NCBI RefSeq assembly: GCF_000385135.1
Contig: NZ_ARQM01000011.1
Coordinates: 868,001 to 932,000, forward strand
DNA: 64,000 nt
Reading direction: 5' to 3'
Origin: Promicromonospora sukumoe 327MFSha3.1
GTDB taxonomy: Bacteria > Actinomycetota > Actinomycetes > Actinomycetales > Cellulomonadaceae
Numbering within the stretch: position 1 is the stretch's first letter; every line of letters begins with the position of its first letter. Shown in pieces: positions 1 to 8,941 of the stretch. A program made the translations under genes and the position numbers. Below the pieces are notes generated by a model that saw only the letters and a program-made list of their open reading frames with translations, did not search any database and was not told the DNA's origin.

Positions 1-1946
1 GCGACGAGCCCGCCGTGGCGCCCCTGCTGGCCGCCGTGAAGACGTGCGCGGGAGCGCCGCGCGGCAGCCTGGAGGCGCTGATCGCGTCGGAGCTGGACGG
101 CGACGAGCCCGTGCTCGACCCGGAGACGGCGGCGCTGCTGCTCATCTCGCCCATCGGCGGGCTCGACGCGGTGGCCCTGCGGCGGCTGCGCCGCGCGCTG
201 CGGGCGGAGGAGCTGTCGGCGGGCGGCGGCCGCACCTCGGACGCGCTGCTGGTCGAGGTGCTCGCGGACCCGGCGCGCGCGGCCCTGCTGCCTACGCAGG
301 TGCGGCGCGGGCCGCTCGCGGTGGCCCGCGTGCTCGCCGCCGGCCGCGAGGCGGCGGGGGAGCCCGGTGCCACGGCGCAGACGGTGCTCTGGGCGGCCTG
401 GGCCGCCACGGGGCTGGCCGAGCGGTGGAGCGCCGCCGCGCTGACCGGCGGGCCCGCAGGCCTGCGTGCCGACCGGGACCTCGACGCCGTGCTGGCGCTG
501 TTCCGCGCGGCCGAGACCTTCGTCGACCGCATGCCGGGTGCGCCCGTCGGCGCGTTCGTCGACTACCTGGCCTCCCAGGACCTCCCCGCCGACTCCCTGG
601 CGGCCTCCGCGCAGGGCGCGGGCGCCGTCGAGGCGCTGACGCCCCCGGGCGCGGCGGGCCGGGAGTGGGACGTGGTGGTCGTGGCCGGCGTGCAGGACGG
701 CGTGTGGCCCGACCTGCGGCTGCGCGACTCGCTGCTCGGCTCCCAGGCGCTCGTCGAGCTCATCGCCGGCCGCTCCGAGGACGGCCGGGTGGTGGGCGCC
801 GAGGCCAGGCGCCAGGTGCTCACCGACGAGCTGCGTGCCTTCGCGGTCGCGGTCTCCCGGCCCCGGCGCCGGCTGCTCGTCACCGCCGTCGAGGACACCG
901 AGGAGGCACCGAGCGTGTTCTGCGACCTCGTGTCCCCCCGGGACGACGGCGGCGACGGCCCGGACCCGCGGCGGGTCCCGGTGGGCCCGCCGCTCGACCT
1001 GCGCGGTGTCGTGGCCGCGGCGCGCTCGGAGCTGGTGCGGGCGTCGGCGGGCGGGGACGGGCCGGCGCCCGGCAACCAGCCCGCGGCCGCGCTGCTGGCC
1101 GACCTGGCCGCCGCCGGCGTCGCCGAGGCCGACCCGACCACCTGGTACGGCGTGGCCGGCGTCTCCAGCGAGGTGCCGCTGTGGGGGGCCACCGACACGG
1201 TGACCGTGTCGCCGTCCAAGGTCGAGACCGTGACCACGTGCGCCCTGCGCTGGGCCTTCGAGGCGGCGGGCGGCACCAAGCCGGACGCCACCCACCAGAC
1301 CCTCGGCACGCTGCTGCACTCGATCGCGCAGACGCACCCGAAGGGCTCGCTCACCGACCTGAAGCAGGAGCTGGACCGCCGCTGGCCCGAGCTCGCGCTG
1401 CCCGACGGCTGGCCGTCGCTCCAGCTGCGCAAGCGCGCTGAGCGCATGGTGGAGCGGCTCGCGGACTACCTGGGCGACGCGGGCGAGCCGCTGCTCGTCG
1501 AGGCCGACTTCGACCTGCGGGTGGGCCGCGCCCGGCTGCGCGGCCAGGTGGACCGCGTCGAGGACGCGGGCGACGGCAGCGTCACCGTGGCCGACCTCAA
1601 GACCGGCAAGACCGCCGCCAGCAAGGACAAGGCGGCGGAGAACCCGCAGCTCGGCGCCTACCAGCTCGCCGTCGAGGAGGGCGCGCTCGACCTGCCCGAC
1701 GGCACGGTCAGCAAGGGCGCGAGCCTGGTCTACGTCGGCACCGAGACGGTCTCGGCGAGCGTGCGCAACCAGCCCGCGCTCGCCCCCGACGAGAACGGCG
1801 GGAGCTGGGCCCGCGACACCGTCGAGGGTGCGGCCGACACGATGGCCGCCGCGAGCTTCGCGGCCAGGAACAACGACCTCTGCGAGATGTGCGTGGTGCG
1901 CCGGTCCTGCCCGCTGCAGCCCGAAGGACGGAAGGTGGTCGAGTGA
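1..1946 (+). CDS. adnA: AdnA-type helicase-nuclease subunit, C-terminal part (5' truncated)
   Basis: This is the visible C-terminal part of a UvrD-like subunit of the AdnAB DNA-end resection motor-nuclease, which processes double-strand breaks in actinobacteria. The reading frame is open from base 3, so the true start and Walker A lie before the window. Late helicase motifs remain (REWDVVVVAG near base 660; RAFAVAVSRPRRRLL near base 835). The C-terminal RecB-like nuclease is recognisable by the VADLKTGK Asp/Lys motif near base 1590 and QLGAYQLAV near base 1650. A Cys (TTCALRW) plus a terminal CEMCVVRRSC cluster match the iron-sulfur cysteines of AddB-type nucleases. Its stop overlaps the adnB start (GTGA), indicating translational coupling. 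Assignment to AdnA rather than AdnB rests on gene order and the Cys cluster. Confidence 0.85.
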   Translation, partial: DEPAVAPLLAAVKTCAGAPRGSLEALIASELDGDEPVLDPETAALLLISPIGGLDAVALRRLRRALRAEELSAGGGRTSDALLVEVLADPARAALLPTQVRRGPLAVARVLAAGREAAGEPGATAQTVLWAAWAATGLAERWSAAALTGGPAGLRADRDLDAVLALFRAAETFVDRMPGAPVGAFVDYLASQDLPADSLAASAQGAGAVEALTPPGAAGREWDVVVVAGVQDGVWPDLRLRDSLLGSQALVELIAGRSEDGRVVGAEARRQVLTDELRAFAVAVSRPRRRLLVTAVEDTEEAPSVFCDLVSPRDDGGDGPDPRRVPVGPPLDLRGVVAAARSELVRASAGGDGPAPGNQPAAALLADLAAAGVAEADPTTWYGVAGVSSEVPLWGATDTVTVSPSKVETVTTCALRWAFEAAGGTKPDATHQTLGTLLHSIAQTHPKGSLTDLKQELDRRWPELALPDGWPSLQLRKRAERMVERLADYLGDAGEPLLVEADFDLRVGRARLRGQVDRVEDAGDGSVTVADLKTGKTAASKDKAAENPQLGAYQLAVEEGALDLPDGTVSKGASLVYVGTETVSASVRNQPALAPDENGGSWARDTVEGAADTMAAASFAARNNDLCEMCVVRRSCPLQPEGRKVVE

Positions 1947-4900
1947 TCGGGCACGAGCCGGAGATCCGCCTGTCGGCCCGCGCCATCGCGCGGCTGCTCG
2001 GCCGGCACGAACCCACCGACGAGCAGGTCCGCGTCATCGAGTCGCCCCTGGAGCCCGCGCTCGTCGTCGCGGGCGCCGGGTCCGGCAAGACCGAGACCAT
2101 GGCCGCGCGGGTGGTGTGGCTGATCGCCAACAAGCTGGTCCAGCCCGAGCAGGTGCTCGGCCTCACCTTCACGCGCAAGGCCGCGGGCGAGCTCACCCAG
2201 CGCGTGCAGACCCGCCTGGCGCAGCTCAACCGGGCGCTCGGCGAGGAATCCGGCGAGGCGCTGGCCGGCCTGGACCTCGACCGGCCCACAGTCGCCACCT
2301 ACAACGCCTACGCCGCCTCCCTGGTGGCCGACCACGGCCTGCGCCTGGGCGTCGAGCCCAGCGCGCGGCTGCTCGGCCAGGCCGAGCAGTGGCAGCTCGC
2401 GTCGCAGGTGGTGGAGTCCTGGGACGAGGACCTCGCCACCGACCGGGCCGTCAGCACCGTGACCGGGGCGGTCGTCGCGCTGTCCGACGCGCTCGGCGAG
2501 CACCTCGTCGACCCCGCGGACGCCCGGGCCCGGCTCACCGAGATGGCCGAGCACCTCGAGTCGGTCCCGCTCGGCCCCAAGCAGCGCAAGCGCACCAAGG
2601 ACGTCGACAAGCTCATCGGCTCGATCGCCGAGCGGGCCCGGTTCGTGGACCTCGTGGTCGAGTACCGGCGCCGCAAGCGGATCGCCGAGGCGCTCGACTT
2701 CGGCGACCAGGTCTCGTTCGCCGCCCAGCTCGCCCGCGAGGTCCCGATGGTGGGTGCCGCCGAGCGGGCCCGGTTCGAGGTCGTGCTGCTCGACGAGTAC
2801 CAGGACACGTCCTACGCCCAGGTCGAGCTGCTGTCCGGCCTGTTCGGCGGCGGGCACCCGGTCACCGCCGTCGGCGACCCGCACCAGTCCATCTACGGCT
2901 GGCGCGGCGCCTCCGCGGCGGGCCTGGCCCGCTTCCCCGACCGCTTCCAGCGCGACGACGGCTTCCCCGCCGCCGTGCACTACCTGTCCACCTCCTGGCG
3001 CAACGACGCCGCGATCCTCACCGCCGCGAACATCGTCTCGGGCCCGCTGCGCTCGCGGTCCGGCGCGGCCACGAACGTCGAGGTGCCGCCCCTGGACCTG
3101 CGGCCCGGGGCCGGCGAGGGTCTGGTGTCGGCGCACGTCGCCGCGACCCTGGACGAGGAGGCCGAGGCCGTCGCCGAGTGGGTCGCGGAACGCTGGCGCT
3201 CCGGCGCGCACCCGGACGGCCGGTCCACGGCCGCCGTGCTCTGCCGCGCGCGGGCGCAGTTCCCCGCGATCGAGGTGGCGCTCCGCCGCCGCGGGCTCCC
3301 GGTCGAGGTGGTCGGCCTGGGCGGCCTGCTGTCCACGCCCGAGGTGGTCGACGTCGTCGCGCTGCTCCAGGCGGCGCACGACCCGTCGCGCGGCGACTCC
3401 CTGCTGCGCCTGCTCACCGGCCCGCGCCTCAACCTCGGCGCGGCCGACCTGCACGCGCTGGGCTCCTGGGCGGCGGACCTGGCCCGCCTGGACGACCCGC
3501 GCCGCGCGGCGGCCGCCGCCCCGGTCGAGGAGCTGCCCGACGACGACCTGCGCGTGGTCGAGGGCGACGTCTCCGACCACCGCTCGATCGTCGACGCGCT
3601 CGACGACCTCCCGCCGGCCGGCGAGCCGGCGCGCGACGGCCGCGTGCTGTCCCCGGACGCGCACCGCCGCCTCGGGGCGCTCGCCCGGCTGCTGCGCGAC
3701 CTGCGCGGCCTCACCTATCTCTCCCTGCCCGAGCTCGTGGTCCAGGCAGAGCGGGCGCTCGGCCTGGACGTCGAGGCGGCCACGGCCCTCGCGCTGGCGG
3801 GCGCCGGGGTCGGCGGCGCCGTGAGCGACCGCGGGCGCGAGCACCTCGACGCGTTCCGGGACGTCGCGGCGTCGTTCGCGCAGTCCTCGGACACCGCGAC
3901 GCTCGGCGCGTTCCTGGCCTGGCTGGGCGTCGCGGGCGAGCGGGAGCGCGGGCTCGACATGCCGGTGCACGAGCCCGACCCCGACGCCGTCCAGGTCATC
4001 ACCGCGCACGCCGCGAAGGGCCTGGAGTGGGACGCCGTGGCGGTGGCCGGCCTGGCCGACGGCGCGTTCCCCACCTGGGACCGCGGCTCGCGCTCGGGGG
4101 AGTCGTCGTCGGGCTGGCTGTCCGACCTCGGCGAGCTGCCCTACCACCTGCGCGGCGACGCGGACGACCTGCCGAACTTCGACTGGGAGCACGCCTCCGA
4201 CACCAAGGACCTGGTCGCGCTGCGCGACGAGTTCAAGGCCGAGTGCGGCGAGCACCGCCTCGCCGAGGAGCGGCGCCTGGCCTACGTGGCGTTCACCCGC
4301 GCCCGCCGCGAGCTCTTCCTCACCGCGTCCTGGTGGGGCACGGCGAGCCGCCCGCGCGGCGTCTCCCCGTTCCTCGCCGAGCTGGCCGAGGCCGAGCTGG
4401 TCAAGGCCGACCTGTGGGCCCCGATGCCGGAGCCCGACGCCGAGAACCCGCGCAACGCGGAGGAGATCACGGCCGTGTGGCCGGCCCCGGACGGCGGCGC
4501 GGACCAGCAGAGCCCGGCCCCGACCGCCCGCGACGTCCTGCGCGCCACGGCCGGCCTGGTGGACGCGGCCGCGGAGGAGCGGCTGGTCGCGCTCGCCGCC
4601 ATGCGGCTCCCGGCCGACGCGCTGACCGCACCGCAGGGCGTTCTGGCCGACGCCGCCGGCCACGACCTGGTCGACCTCGCCCGCATGCTCCTCGCCGAGC
4701 GGAACCGGCGCACGGACCGCGAGGTCGCGTTCCCGGCGCACGTCTCGGCGTCGGGCCTGGTGCGGCTCGCCGCGGACCGCGACGCGTTCGCCCTCCAGCT
4801 GCGCCGGCCGGTCCCTGTGCAGCCCACGGTGCACGCCCGCCGCGGCACCCGGTTCCACGAGTGGGTCGAGCAGTTCTTCACGTCGGCCACGCTGCTCGAC

Positions 4901-5329
4901 GTCGACGACCTGCCCAGCGCCGAGGACGACGACCTGCCCGAGGACACCGACCTCGACAAGCTGCGCGACACCTTCCTGGGGTCGGAGTGGTCGGCCCGGA
5001 TGCCCGTGGCGGTCGAGGTCGACGTCGAGACCCCGGTGGCCGGCGTCATGCTGCGCTGCCGCATGGACGCCGTCTTCAAGGACCCGGCCACCGGCCCGGA
5101 CGCCGTCGTGGTGGTCGACTGGAAGACAGGCCGCGAGCCGCTCGACGCCTCGGCGCGGGCCGCCCGCGAGGTGCAGCTCGCCGTGTACCGCCTGGCGTGG
5201 TCCCGCTGGACGGGGCTGCCGCTGGACCAGGTCAGCGCGGCCTTCTACTACGTGGGCTCGGACACGACCGTGCGCCCGGACCGGCTGCTCGACGAGGCCG
5301 AGCTGGAGGCGCTGATCACGGGCGCCTGA
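1943..5329 (+). CDS. adnB: AdnB-type UvrD-like helicase-nuclease subunit
   Basis: This 1128-residue protein is the second subunit of the AdnAB resection complex. Superfamily 1 helicase motifs appear in order: Walker A GAGSGKT at residues 44-50, Walker B DEYQDTS, VGDPHQSIYGWRG, AHAAKGLEWDAV and YVAFTRARREL. A C-terminal RecB-family nuclease follows, with FHEWVEQF, CRMDAVFKD, VVVDWKTG (about residue 1059) and QLAVYRLAW. Both the motor and the nuclease residues look intact. The GTG start overlaps the adnA stop. A hairpin follows before the convergent nudC. Length fits mycobacterial AdnB, which is about 1100 residues. Unlike adnA, the nuclease lacks the Cys cluster. Confidence 0.92.
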   Translation: MIGHEPEIRLSARAIARLLGRHEPTDEQVRVIESPLEPALVVAGAGSGKTETMAARVVWLIANKLVQPEQVLGLTFTRKAAGELTQRVQTRLAQLNRALGEESGEALAGLDLDRPTVATYNAYAASLVADHGLRLGVEPSARLLGQAEQWQLASQVVESWDEDLATDRAVSTVTGAVVALSDALGEHLVDPADARARLTEMAEHLESVPLGPKQRKRTKDVDKLIGSIAERARFVDLVVEYRRRKRIAEALDFGDQVSFAAQLAREVPMVGAAERARFEVVLLDEYQDTSYAQVELLSGLFGGGHPVTAVGDPHQSIYGWRGASAAGLARFPDRFQRDDGFPAAVHYLSTSWRNDAAILTAANIVSGPLRSRSGAATNVEVPPLDLRPGAGEGLVSAHVAATLDEEAEAVAEWVAERWRSGAHPDGRSTAAVLCRARAQFPAIEVALRRRGLPVEVVGLGGLLSTPEVVDVVALLQAAHDPSRGDSLLRLLTGPRLNLGAADLHALGSWAADLARLDDPRRAAAAAPVEELPDDDLRVVEGDVSDHRSIVDALDDLPPAGEPARDGRVLSPDAHRRLGALARLLRDLRGLTYLSLPELVVQAERALGLDVEAATALALAGAGVGGAVSDRGREHLDAFRDVAASFAQSSDTATLGAFLAWLGVAGERERGLDMPVHEPDPDAVQVITAHAAKGLEWDAVAVAGLADGAFPTWDRGSRSGESSSGWLSDLGELPYHLRGDADDLPNFDWEHASDTKDLVALRDEFKAECGEHRLAEERRLAYVAFTRARRELFLTASWWGTASRPRGVSPFLAELAEAELVKADLWAPMPEPDAENPRNAEEITAVWPAPDGGADQQSPAPTARDVLRATAGLVDAAAEERLVALAAMRLPADALTAPQGVLADAAGHDLVDLARMLLAERNRRTDREVAFPAHVSASGLVRLAADRDAFALQLRRPVPVQPTVHARRGTRFHEWVEQFFTSATLLDVDDLPSAEDDDLPEDTDLDKLRDTFLGSEWSARMPVAVEVDVETPVAGVMLRCRMDAVFKDPATGPDAVVVVDWKTGREPLDASARAAREVQLAVYRLAWSRWTGLPLDQVSAAFYYVGSDTTVRPDRLLDEAELEALITGA

Positions 5330-5332
5330 GCC

Positions 5333-5360
5333 GGGCCCGGACCGGGCTCGGACCGGGCCC
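5333..5360. terminator. Hairpin between convergent adnB and nudC
   Basis: An 8-bp inverted repeat, GGGCCCGG (5333-5340) and CCGGGCCC (5353-5360), fills the 35-base gap between two convergent genes. There is no U tract, so intrinsic termination is only inferred. Confidence 0.4.
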
Positions 5361-5364
5361 CGCC

Positions 5365-6258
5365 TCACGCCCCGATGGGCCCGCCGAACCACTCCTCGAT
5401 CAGGGAGCGCGCGATCGAGGACCGCCCGGGCAGGCCCAGGTGCCCGTCCGCGACCGCCGTGGCGACCTCGTCGCGGGTGAACCAGTCGGCCTCGGCGATC
5501 TCGTCCTCCTGCCGCGTCAGCTCCGTGGTGGTCGCCCGCGCCCGGAAGCCGAGCATGAGCGACGCCGGGAACGGCCACGACTGGCTGCCGCGGTACTCGA
5601 TGGAGGCGGGGTCGAGCAGCACGCCGACCTCCTCCGACGTCTCGCGCGCCACGGCCTGCTCCAGGCCCTCCCCGGGCTCGACGAACCCGGCCAGCACCGA
5701 GCGGCGGCCCAGGTCCCACTGCGGGCCGCGGGCCAGGAGCAGGCGGTCCTCGGGGTCGGTGATCGCCATGATCACGGCGGGGTCGGTCCGCGGGAAGTGG
5801 TTGGACTCGTCCGCCGGGCAGTGCCGCACCCAGCCGGCCTGCGTCACCTCGGTCCGGGTACCGCACAGCGGGCAGTGGGTGTGCACCGTGTGCCACTGGG
5901 CCAGAGCGACGGCCTCGACCACCAGGCCGACCTCCAGGTCGGGCGCGTCGAGCGTGCGCAGCCCGGTCCACTCGACGTCGAGGTCCGGCTCGGCCTCGGC
6001 GTCGGCCAGGACCAGTCCGAGGTGGCTGACGCCGTCGGCCTCCCCGAGGAACAGCAGGGCCCGCGCCGCGAGGTGCGCCACGTCGTCGGGCGCGAGGAAC
6101 GCGACCCGCCCGTCCACCGTGGCGACCCGGGTGCCGCGCACCACGAGCACCCGCGTGCCCTGCTCCTTGAGCAGGTCGTCGAGGAGGCCGGGCGTCGCGC
6201 GCCGGTGGGCGGCCCGGTCGTGGGCGGCGCGGGCGAAGGGGAGGTCGAGAAAACGCAC
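5365..6258 (-). CDS. nudC: NAD(+) diphosphatase (Nudix family)
   Basis: This 297-residue protein hydrolyses NAD(H) to NMN(H) and AMP and, in the family, can remove NAD caps from RNA. The Nudix box spans residues 191-213 (GFVEPGE, then RETSEEVGV). The NudC signature SQSWPFPAS follows at 225-233, identifying an NAD(H) pyrophosphatase rather than another Nudix enzyme. The zinc ribbon has C129, C132 and C147, but the fourth cysteine of the E. coli enzyme is not at its expected place, so metal binding may be altered. It is convergent with adnB. Family identity is clear; cap removal in this organism is inferred. Confidence 0.93.
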   Translation of the reverse strand: MRFLDLPFARAAHDRAAHRRATPGLLDDLLKEQGTRVLVVRGTRVATVDGRVAFLAPDDVAHLAARALLFLGEADGVSHLGLVLADAEAEPDLDVEWTGLRTLDAPDLEVGLVVEAVALAQWHTVHTHCPLCGTRTEVTQAGWVRHCPADESNHFPRTDPAVIMAITDPEDRLLLARGPQWDLGRRSVLAGFVEPGEGLEQAVARETSEEVGVLLDPASIEYRGSQSWPFPASLMLGFRARATTTELTRQEDEIAEADWFTRDEVATAVADGHLGLPGRSSIARSLIEEWFGGPIGA

Positions 6259-6364
6259 GGGACGACGTTAGTCCTCTCGCGGGCCGGTGCCGCACCCGTG
6301 CCGTGGTCGGACACGCCACCGTCCCTGCGCCGTCGGGTGCCCGGCGCTGCTCTAGGGTGAGCAC

Positions 6365-7282
6365 GTGTCCCGCACGCCCCTCGCTCTCGCTGCCCTCTCG
6401 ACCGCCGCCGTGCCGGGTCTCGACGCCCAGTCGGTCCGCGTCGGGGACCTCGCCGGCGACTACGACGTCGCCGTCGTGACCGGTGCGGACGACCAGGAAT
6501 GGGTGGTGCGCGCGCCGCGCACCACCGTGGCGGGCGCGGCCCTGGAGGCCGAGATCGAGCTGCTCGACGCGCTCCGGCTGTACATCGACACGGGCGTGCT
6601 CCCGTTCGTCGTGCCACAGGTCGCGGGCTACGCGCTCCTGCCGGAGGGCGGCCGCGCCGTCGTGCACCGCCGGATCATCGGCGACAACCTCGACGTCGAG
6701 TCCCTGGAGCAGGGCCCCGGGCTGGCCGCCGACCTGGGCCGGGCCATCGCGGCCATCCACGAGCTGCCGACCTCCGTCGTGGAGACGTGCGGCCTGCCCA
6801 GCTACACCGCGTCCGAGTACCGGGAACGGCGGCTGACCGAGGTGGACGAGGCGGCCCGGACCGGCCGCATCCCGCCCACCCTGCTGCGCCGGTGGGAGAC
6901 CGCGCTGGAGGACGTCTCCCTGTGGCGGTTCAAGCCCGTCGTGACGCACGGCGACCTCGCGCCCGACCAGCTGCTCGTGGACAGGCAGCGGGTCGTGGCG
7001 GTCTCGGGCTGGTCGGAGGCCCGCGTCGCGGACCCCGCCGACGACCTCGCGTGGCTGATCGCCGCGGCCCCGATGGAGGCCGTGGACTCGATCATGGAGG
7101 CCTACCAGCTCCGCCGCACCGAGCTGAGCGACTCGCGCCTCGCGGAGCGCGCCATGCTCGTGGGCGAGCTGGCGCTCGCGCGCTGGCTCCTGCACGGCGT
7201 GCGGCACCGCCTGCCCGAGGTCGTCGAGGACGCCACGTCCATGCTCGAGGACCTGGACGAGGCGACCCTCGACGAGGGCTGA
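6365..7282 (+). CDS. Aminoglycoside phosphotransferase-fold protein with degenerate active site
   Basis: This 305-residue protein has the APH/choline-kinase fold: an N-lobe, then the HGDLAPDQLL loop at residues 195-204 and a following VSGWSEARVADPADDLAWL segment. In active kinases the loop is HxDxxxxN and the next motif contains a metal-binding Asp (IDW). Here the Asn is Gln and the Asp position reads Gly in SGW. It may be a pseudokinase or use atypical metal ligation. The GTG start follows AGGGTGAG. It lies in the conserved adnAB/nudC/uvrD2 neighbourhood, suggesting a housekeeping rather than antibiotic-resistance role. Fold assignment is firm; substrate unknown. Confidence 0.75.
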   Translation: MSRTPLALAALSTAAVPGLDAQSVRVGDLAGDYDVAVVTGADDQEWVVRAPRTTVAGAALEAEIELLDALRLYIDTGVLPFVVPQVAGYALLPEGGRAVVHRRIIGDNLDVESLEQGPGLAADLGRAIAAIHELPTSVVETCGLPSYTASEYRERRLTEVDEAARTGRIPPTLLRRWETALEDVSLWRFKPVVTHGDLAPDQLLVDRQRVVAVSGWSEARVADPADDLAWLIAAAPMEAVDSIMEAYQLRRTELSDSRLAERAMLVGELALARWLLHGVRHRLPEVVEDATSMLEDLDEATLDEG

Positions 7283-7287
7283 GCGCC

Positions 7288-8193
7288 CTACCCCCGGACC
7301 GCCTGCCCGGGCCGGGCGTGCGCGACGGCGTGGCTCACGCCGACGGTCAGCAGCACGCCGCCGGCCCACCAGATGCCGAGGGTGATCATCCCCACGTCGA
7401 GGGTGGCCACGATCAGCACCGCCACCCCGGCCACGGCGACGACGGCGCCGGCCCACGCCCGGCCCACCATGATCAGCGCGCCGACGGCGATGAAGCCGCC
7501 GGTCAAGAGCCAGCCGTCGGGATCGATCTCGTAGGACCCGACGAGGCCGCCGACGGCGAGCAGGACCGCGGGCAGGATGGCGAGCGCCCCGCCGGCGATG
7601 CGCCAGCCGGCCGCGGGGCGACCGTGCCGTGCGATGGCCGGCACGGCCAGCGCGGCCCACGCGAGCATGGCGGGCAGCGAGTAGAAGAGGGTGGCGTTGC
7701 CGGTCACGCCCAGCACCGTCAGCACGACGGCGGCCGCCACGGCGGTGACCTTCCGGGCCCGCCCGGGCACGAAGATCGGCAGCGCGGCGACCAGCGCCGG
7801 GAGCAGGTTCAGCAGCACGATCCCGAAGCCGTACTGCTCGACCTGTGAGTCCAGGCCCGGGAGGGACTCGTCGGGCCACAGGAACGACACGAACATCGCG
7901 GTGAACACCGCCGCGCCGGTCGCCAGCCACTGCAGCACGCGCCACATCCGGTCGGTCCGGCCGGCGTCGTGCCCCAGCTCTGCCCGCACACGCTCGGTGA
8001 ACTGCGCCGGGTCGCCGAGGCTCTCGGCGGCCTGCTCGGGGGAGCGGCCCGCGTCGGCGGCGTCCGCGAAGTGGGCCCGGACGTCGTCGAGCACCGCGTC
8101 CCGCTGCTCGGGGGTGAGCGACCGCAGGCGCTTGCCGACGTCGCGCAGGTAGGTCTCCTCGGCGTTCGCGTTCATCGTGTCCCTCTCGGTCAT
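7288..8193 (-). CDS. HAAS-domain integral membrane protein (PadR partner)
   Basis: The 301-residue product begins with a cytoplasmic helical domain of about 80 residues (LRDVGKRLRSLTPEQRDAVL, then LGDPAQFTERV) typical of HAAS/DUF1700-like signalling domains found beside PadR regulators. About eight hydrophobic segments follow, from near residue 95 to the end. The ATG overlaps the stop of the upstream padR gene (ATGA), so the two are co-translated. Such pairs are usually a PadR repressor with a membrane protein that may sense envelope stress or act in transport. The molecular function is not known from sequence. Confidence 0.8.
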   Translation of the reverse strand: MTERDTMNANAEETYLRDVGKRLRSLTPEQRDAVLDDVRAHFADAADAGRSPEQAAESLGDPAQFTERVRAELGHDAGRTDRMWRVLQWLATGAAVFTAMFVSFLWPDESLPGLDSQVEQYGFGIVLLNLLPALVAALPIFVPGRARKVTAVAAAVVLTVLGVTGNATLFYSLPAMLAWAALAVPAIARHGRPAAGWRIAGGALAILPAVLLAVGGLVGSYEIDPDGWLLTGGFIAVGALIMVGRAWAGAVVAVAGVAVLIVATLDVGMITLGIWWAGGVLLTVGVSHAVAHARPGQAVRG

Positions 8194-8522
8194 CGTGATC
8201 CCTCCAGAAGGGCGTCGACCTGGGCGCCGAGCGACGTCCAGACCTTCGCGAAGGTGGTGAGCTGTTCGGTGCCGTGATCGGTGATGGCGTAGTAGCGGCG
8301 GGGGCGGCCGGTCCCGGACGAGTCCCACCGGGGCTCGACGAGCCCGTTCTCGCGCATGCGGGCCAGCAGGGGGTACAGGCTGCCCTCGCTCGCGATGAGC
8401 TCGCGCGACGTCAGGTCGTCGGCCAGCTCGAGGCCGTACTTCTCGCCGTGCGAGAGCAGCGCGAGCACGCAGTACTCGAGCACGCCCTTGCGCAGGTTCG
8501 TCGCGATGCGGTCTTCGCTCAT
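8190..8522 (-). CDS. PadR family transcriptional regulator
   Basis: This 110-residue protein is a small PadR winged-helix repressor. The N-terminal region (LRKGVLEYCVLALLSHGEKYGLELADDL) and the wing region GSLYPLLARMRENGLVEPRW, followed by GRPRRYYAITDHGTEQL, are characteristic of the family. PadR proteins bind as dimers and typically repress their own operon. Here the operon is padR plus the HAAS membrane gene, joined by an ATGA overlap. Just upstream of its ATG lies an AT-rich block with repeated CAAGACTTG sequences that is the likely operator. Confidence 0.9.
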   Translation of the reverse strand: MSEDRIATNLRKGVLEYCVLALLSHGEKYGLELADDLTSRELIASEGSLYPLLARMRENGLVEPRWDSSGTGRPRRYYAITDHGTEQLTTFAKVWTSLGAQVDALLEGSR

Positions 8523-8534
8523 GGCAGGAACAGT

Positions 8535-8581
8535 AACCTTGTATAGCAAGACTTGCAATACAAGACTTGCGTAACAAGGTT
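8535..8581 (-). promoter_or_regulatory. padR promoter/operator with nested repeats
   Basis: A low-GC block upstream of padR has an outer inverted repeat AACCTTGT (8535-8542) and ACAAGGTT (8574-8581). Inside it are two copies of CAAGACTTG (8547-8555 and 8561-8569), each itself a 4-1-4 palindrome, spaced by 14 bases. On the minus strand TATACA could serve as a -10 element. Autoregulation by PadR is inferred. Confidence 0.5.
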
Positions 8582-8595
8582 CGAGACACGAAGAA

Positions 8596-8621
8596 GGGGG
8601 CCGACGACGACGTCGGCCCCC
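8596..8621 (-). terminator. Intrinsic terminator after mrx1
   Basis: The stem GGGGGCCGACG / CGTCGGCCCCC lies just after the mycoredoxin stop on the minus strand. It is followed in that direction by TTCTTCG. It separates mrx1 from the padR operon. Confidence 0.65.
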
Positions 8622-8632
8622 CGCTGCCCGCC

Positions 8633-8902
8633 TCAGGCCGCCAGGGCCTGCTTCACCTGGGCGAGGCTCGGGTTGGTCGCGGCCGAGCCGTCCGGGAAGA
8701 CCACGGTGGGCACGGTCTGGTTGCCGCCGTTGACCTGCTCCACGTACGCGGCGGCCTCCGGCTGCTCCTCGATGTCGATGACGGTGTAGCCGATGCCCTC
8801 GGAGTCGAGCTGCGTGCGCAGCCGCCGGCAGTACCCGCACCAGGTGGTCGAGTACATGAGGACGGTGCCGTCCTCGGGGAGCGGCGTGGTCGTCTCGGAC
8901 AT
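8633..8902 (-). CDS. mrx1: Mycoredoxin (glutaredoxin-like protein)
   Basis: This 89-residue thioredoxin-fold protein has the redox motif WCGYC at residues 21-25, a TVPTVVF cis-proline loop and a downstream GSAATNPS segment. This matches actinobacterial Mrx1, which uses mycothiol to reduce mycothiolated proteins in the cytosol. Divergent placement 39 bases from uvrD2 matches the mycobacterial arrangement as I remember it. Length and motif spacing are normal. An alternative name is NrdH-like glutaredoxin, but the CGYC motif and neighbourhood favour mycoredoxin. Confidence 0.9.
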   Translation of the reverse strand: MSETTTPLPEDGTVLMYSTTWCGYCRRLRTQLDSEGIGYTVIDIEEQPEAAAYVEQVNGGNQTVPTVVFPDGSAATNPSLAQVKQALAA

Positions 8903-8941
8903 CTGTTCTCCTTGTCGGTGGTTGCTGCGAGAATCGCAGAG

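Noticed and set aside
6365-7282. Aminoglycoside or macrolide resistance kinase
   Set aside because: Key catalytic residues are altered and the location is a conserved housekeeping block, so resistance is not supported.
1730-7945. A 2071-codon open frame on the minus strand across adnB, nudC and neighbours
   Set aside because: It is antisense to genes with clear domains. High third-position GC leaves opposite frames free of stops, and its translation is Arg/Gly/Ala/Pro-rich and featureless.
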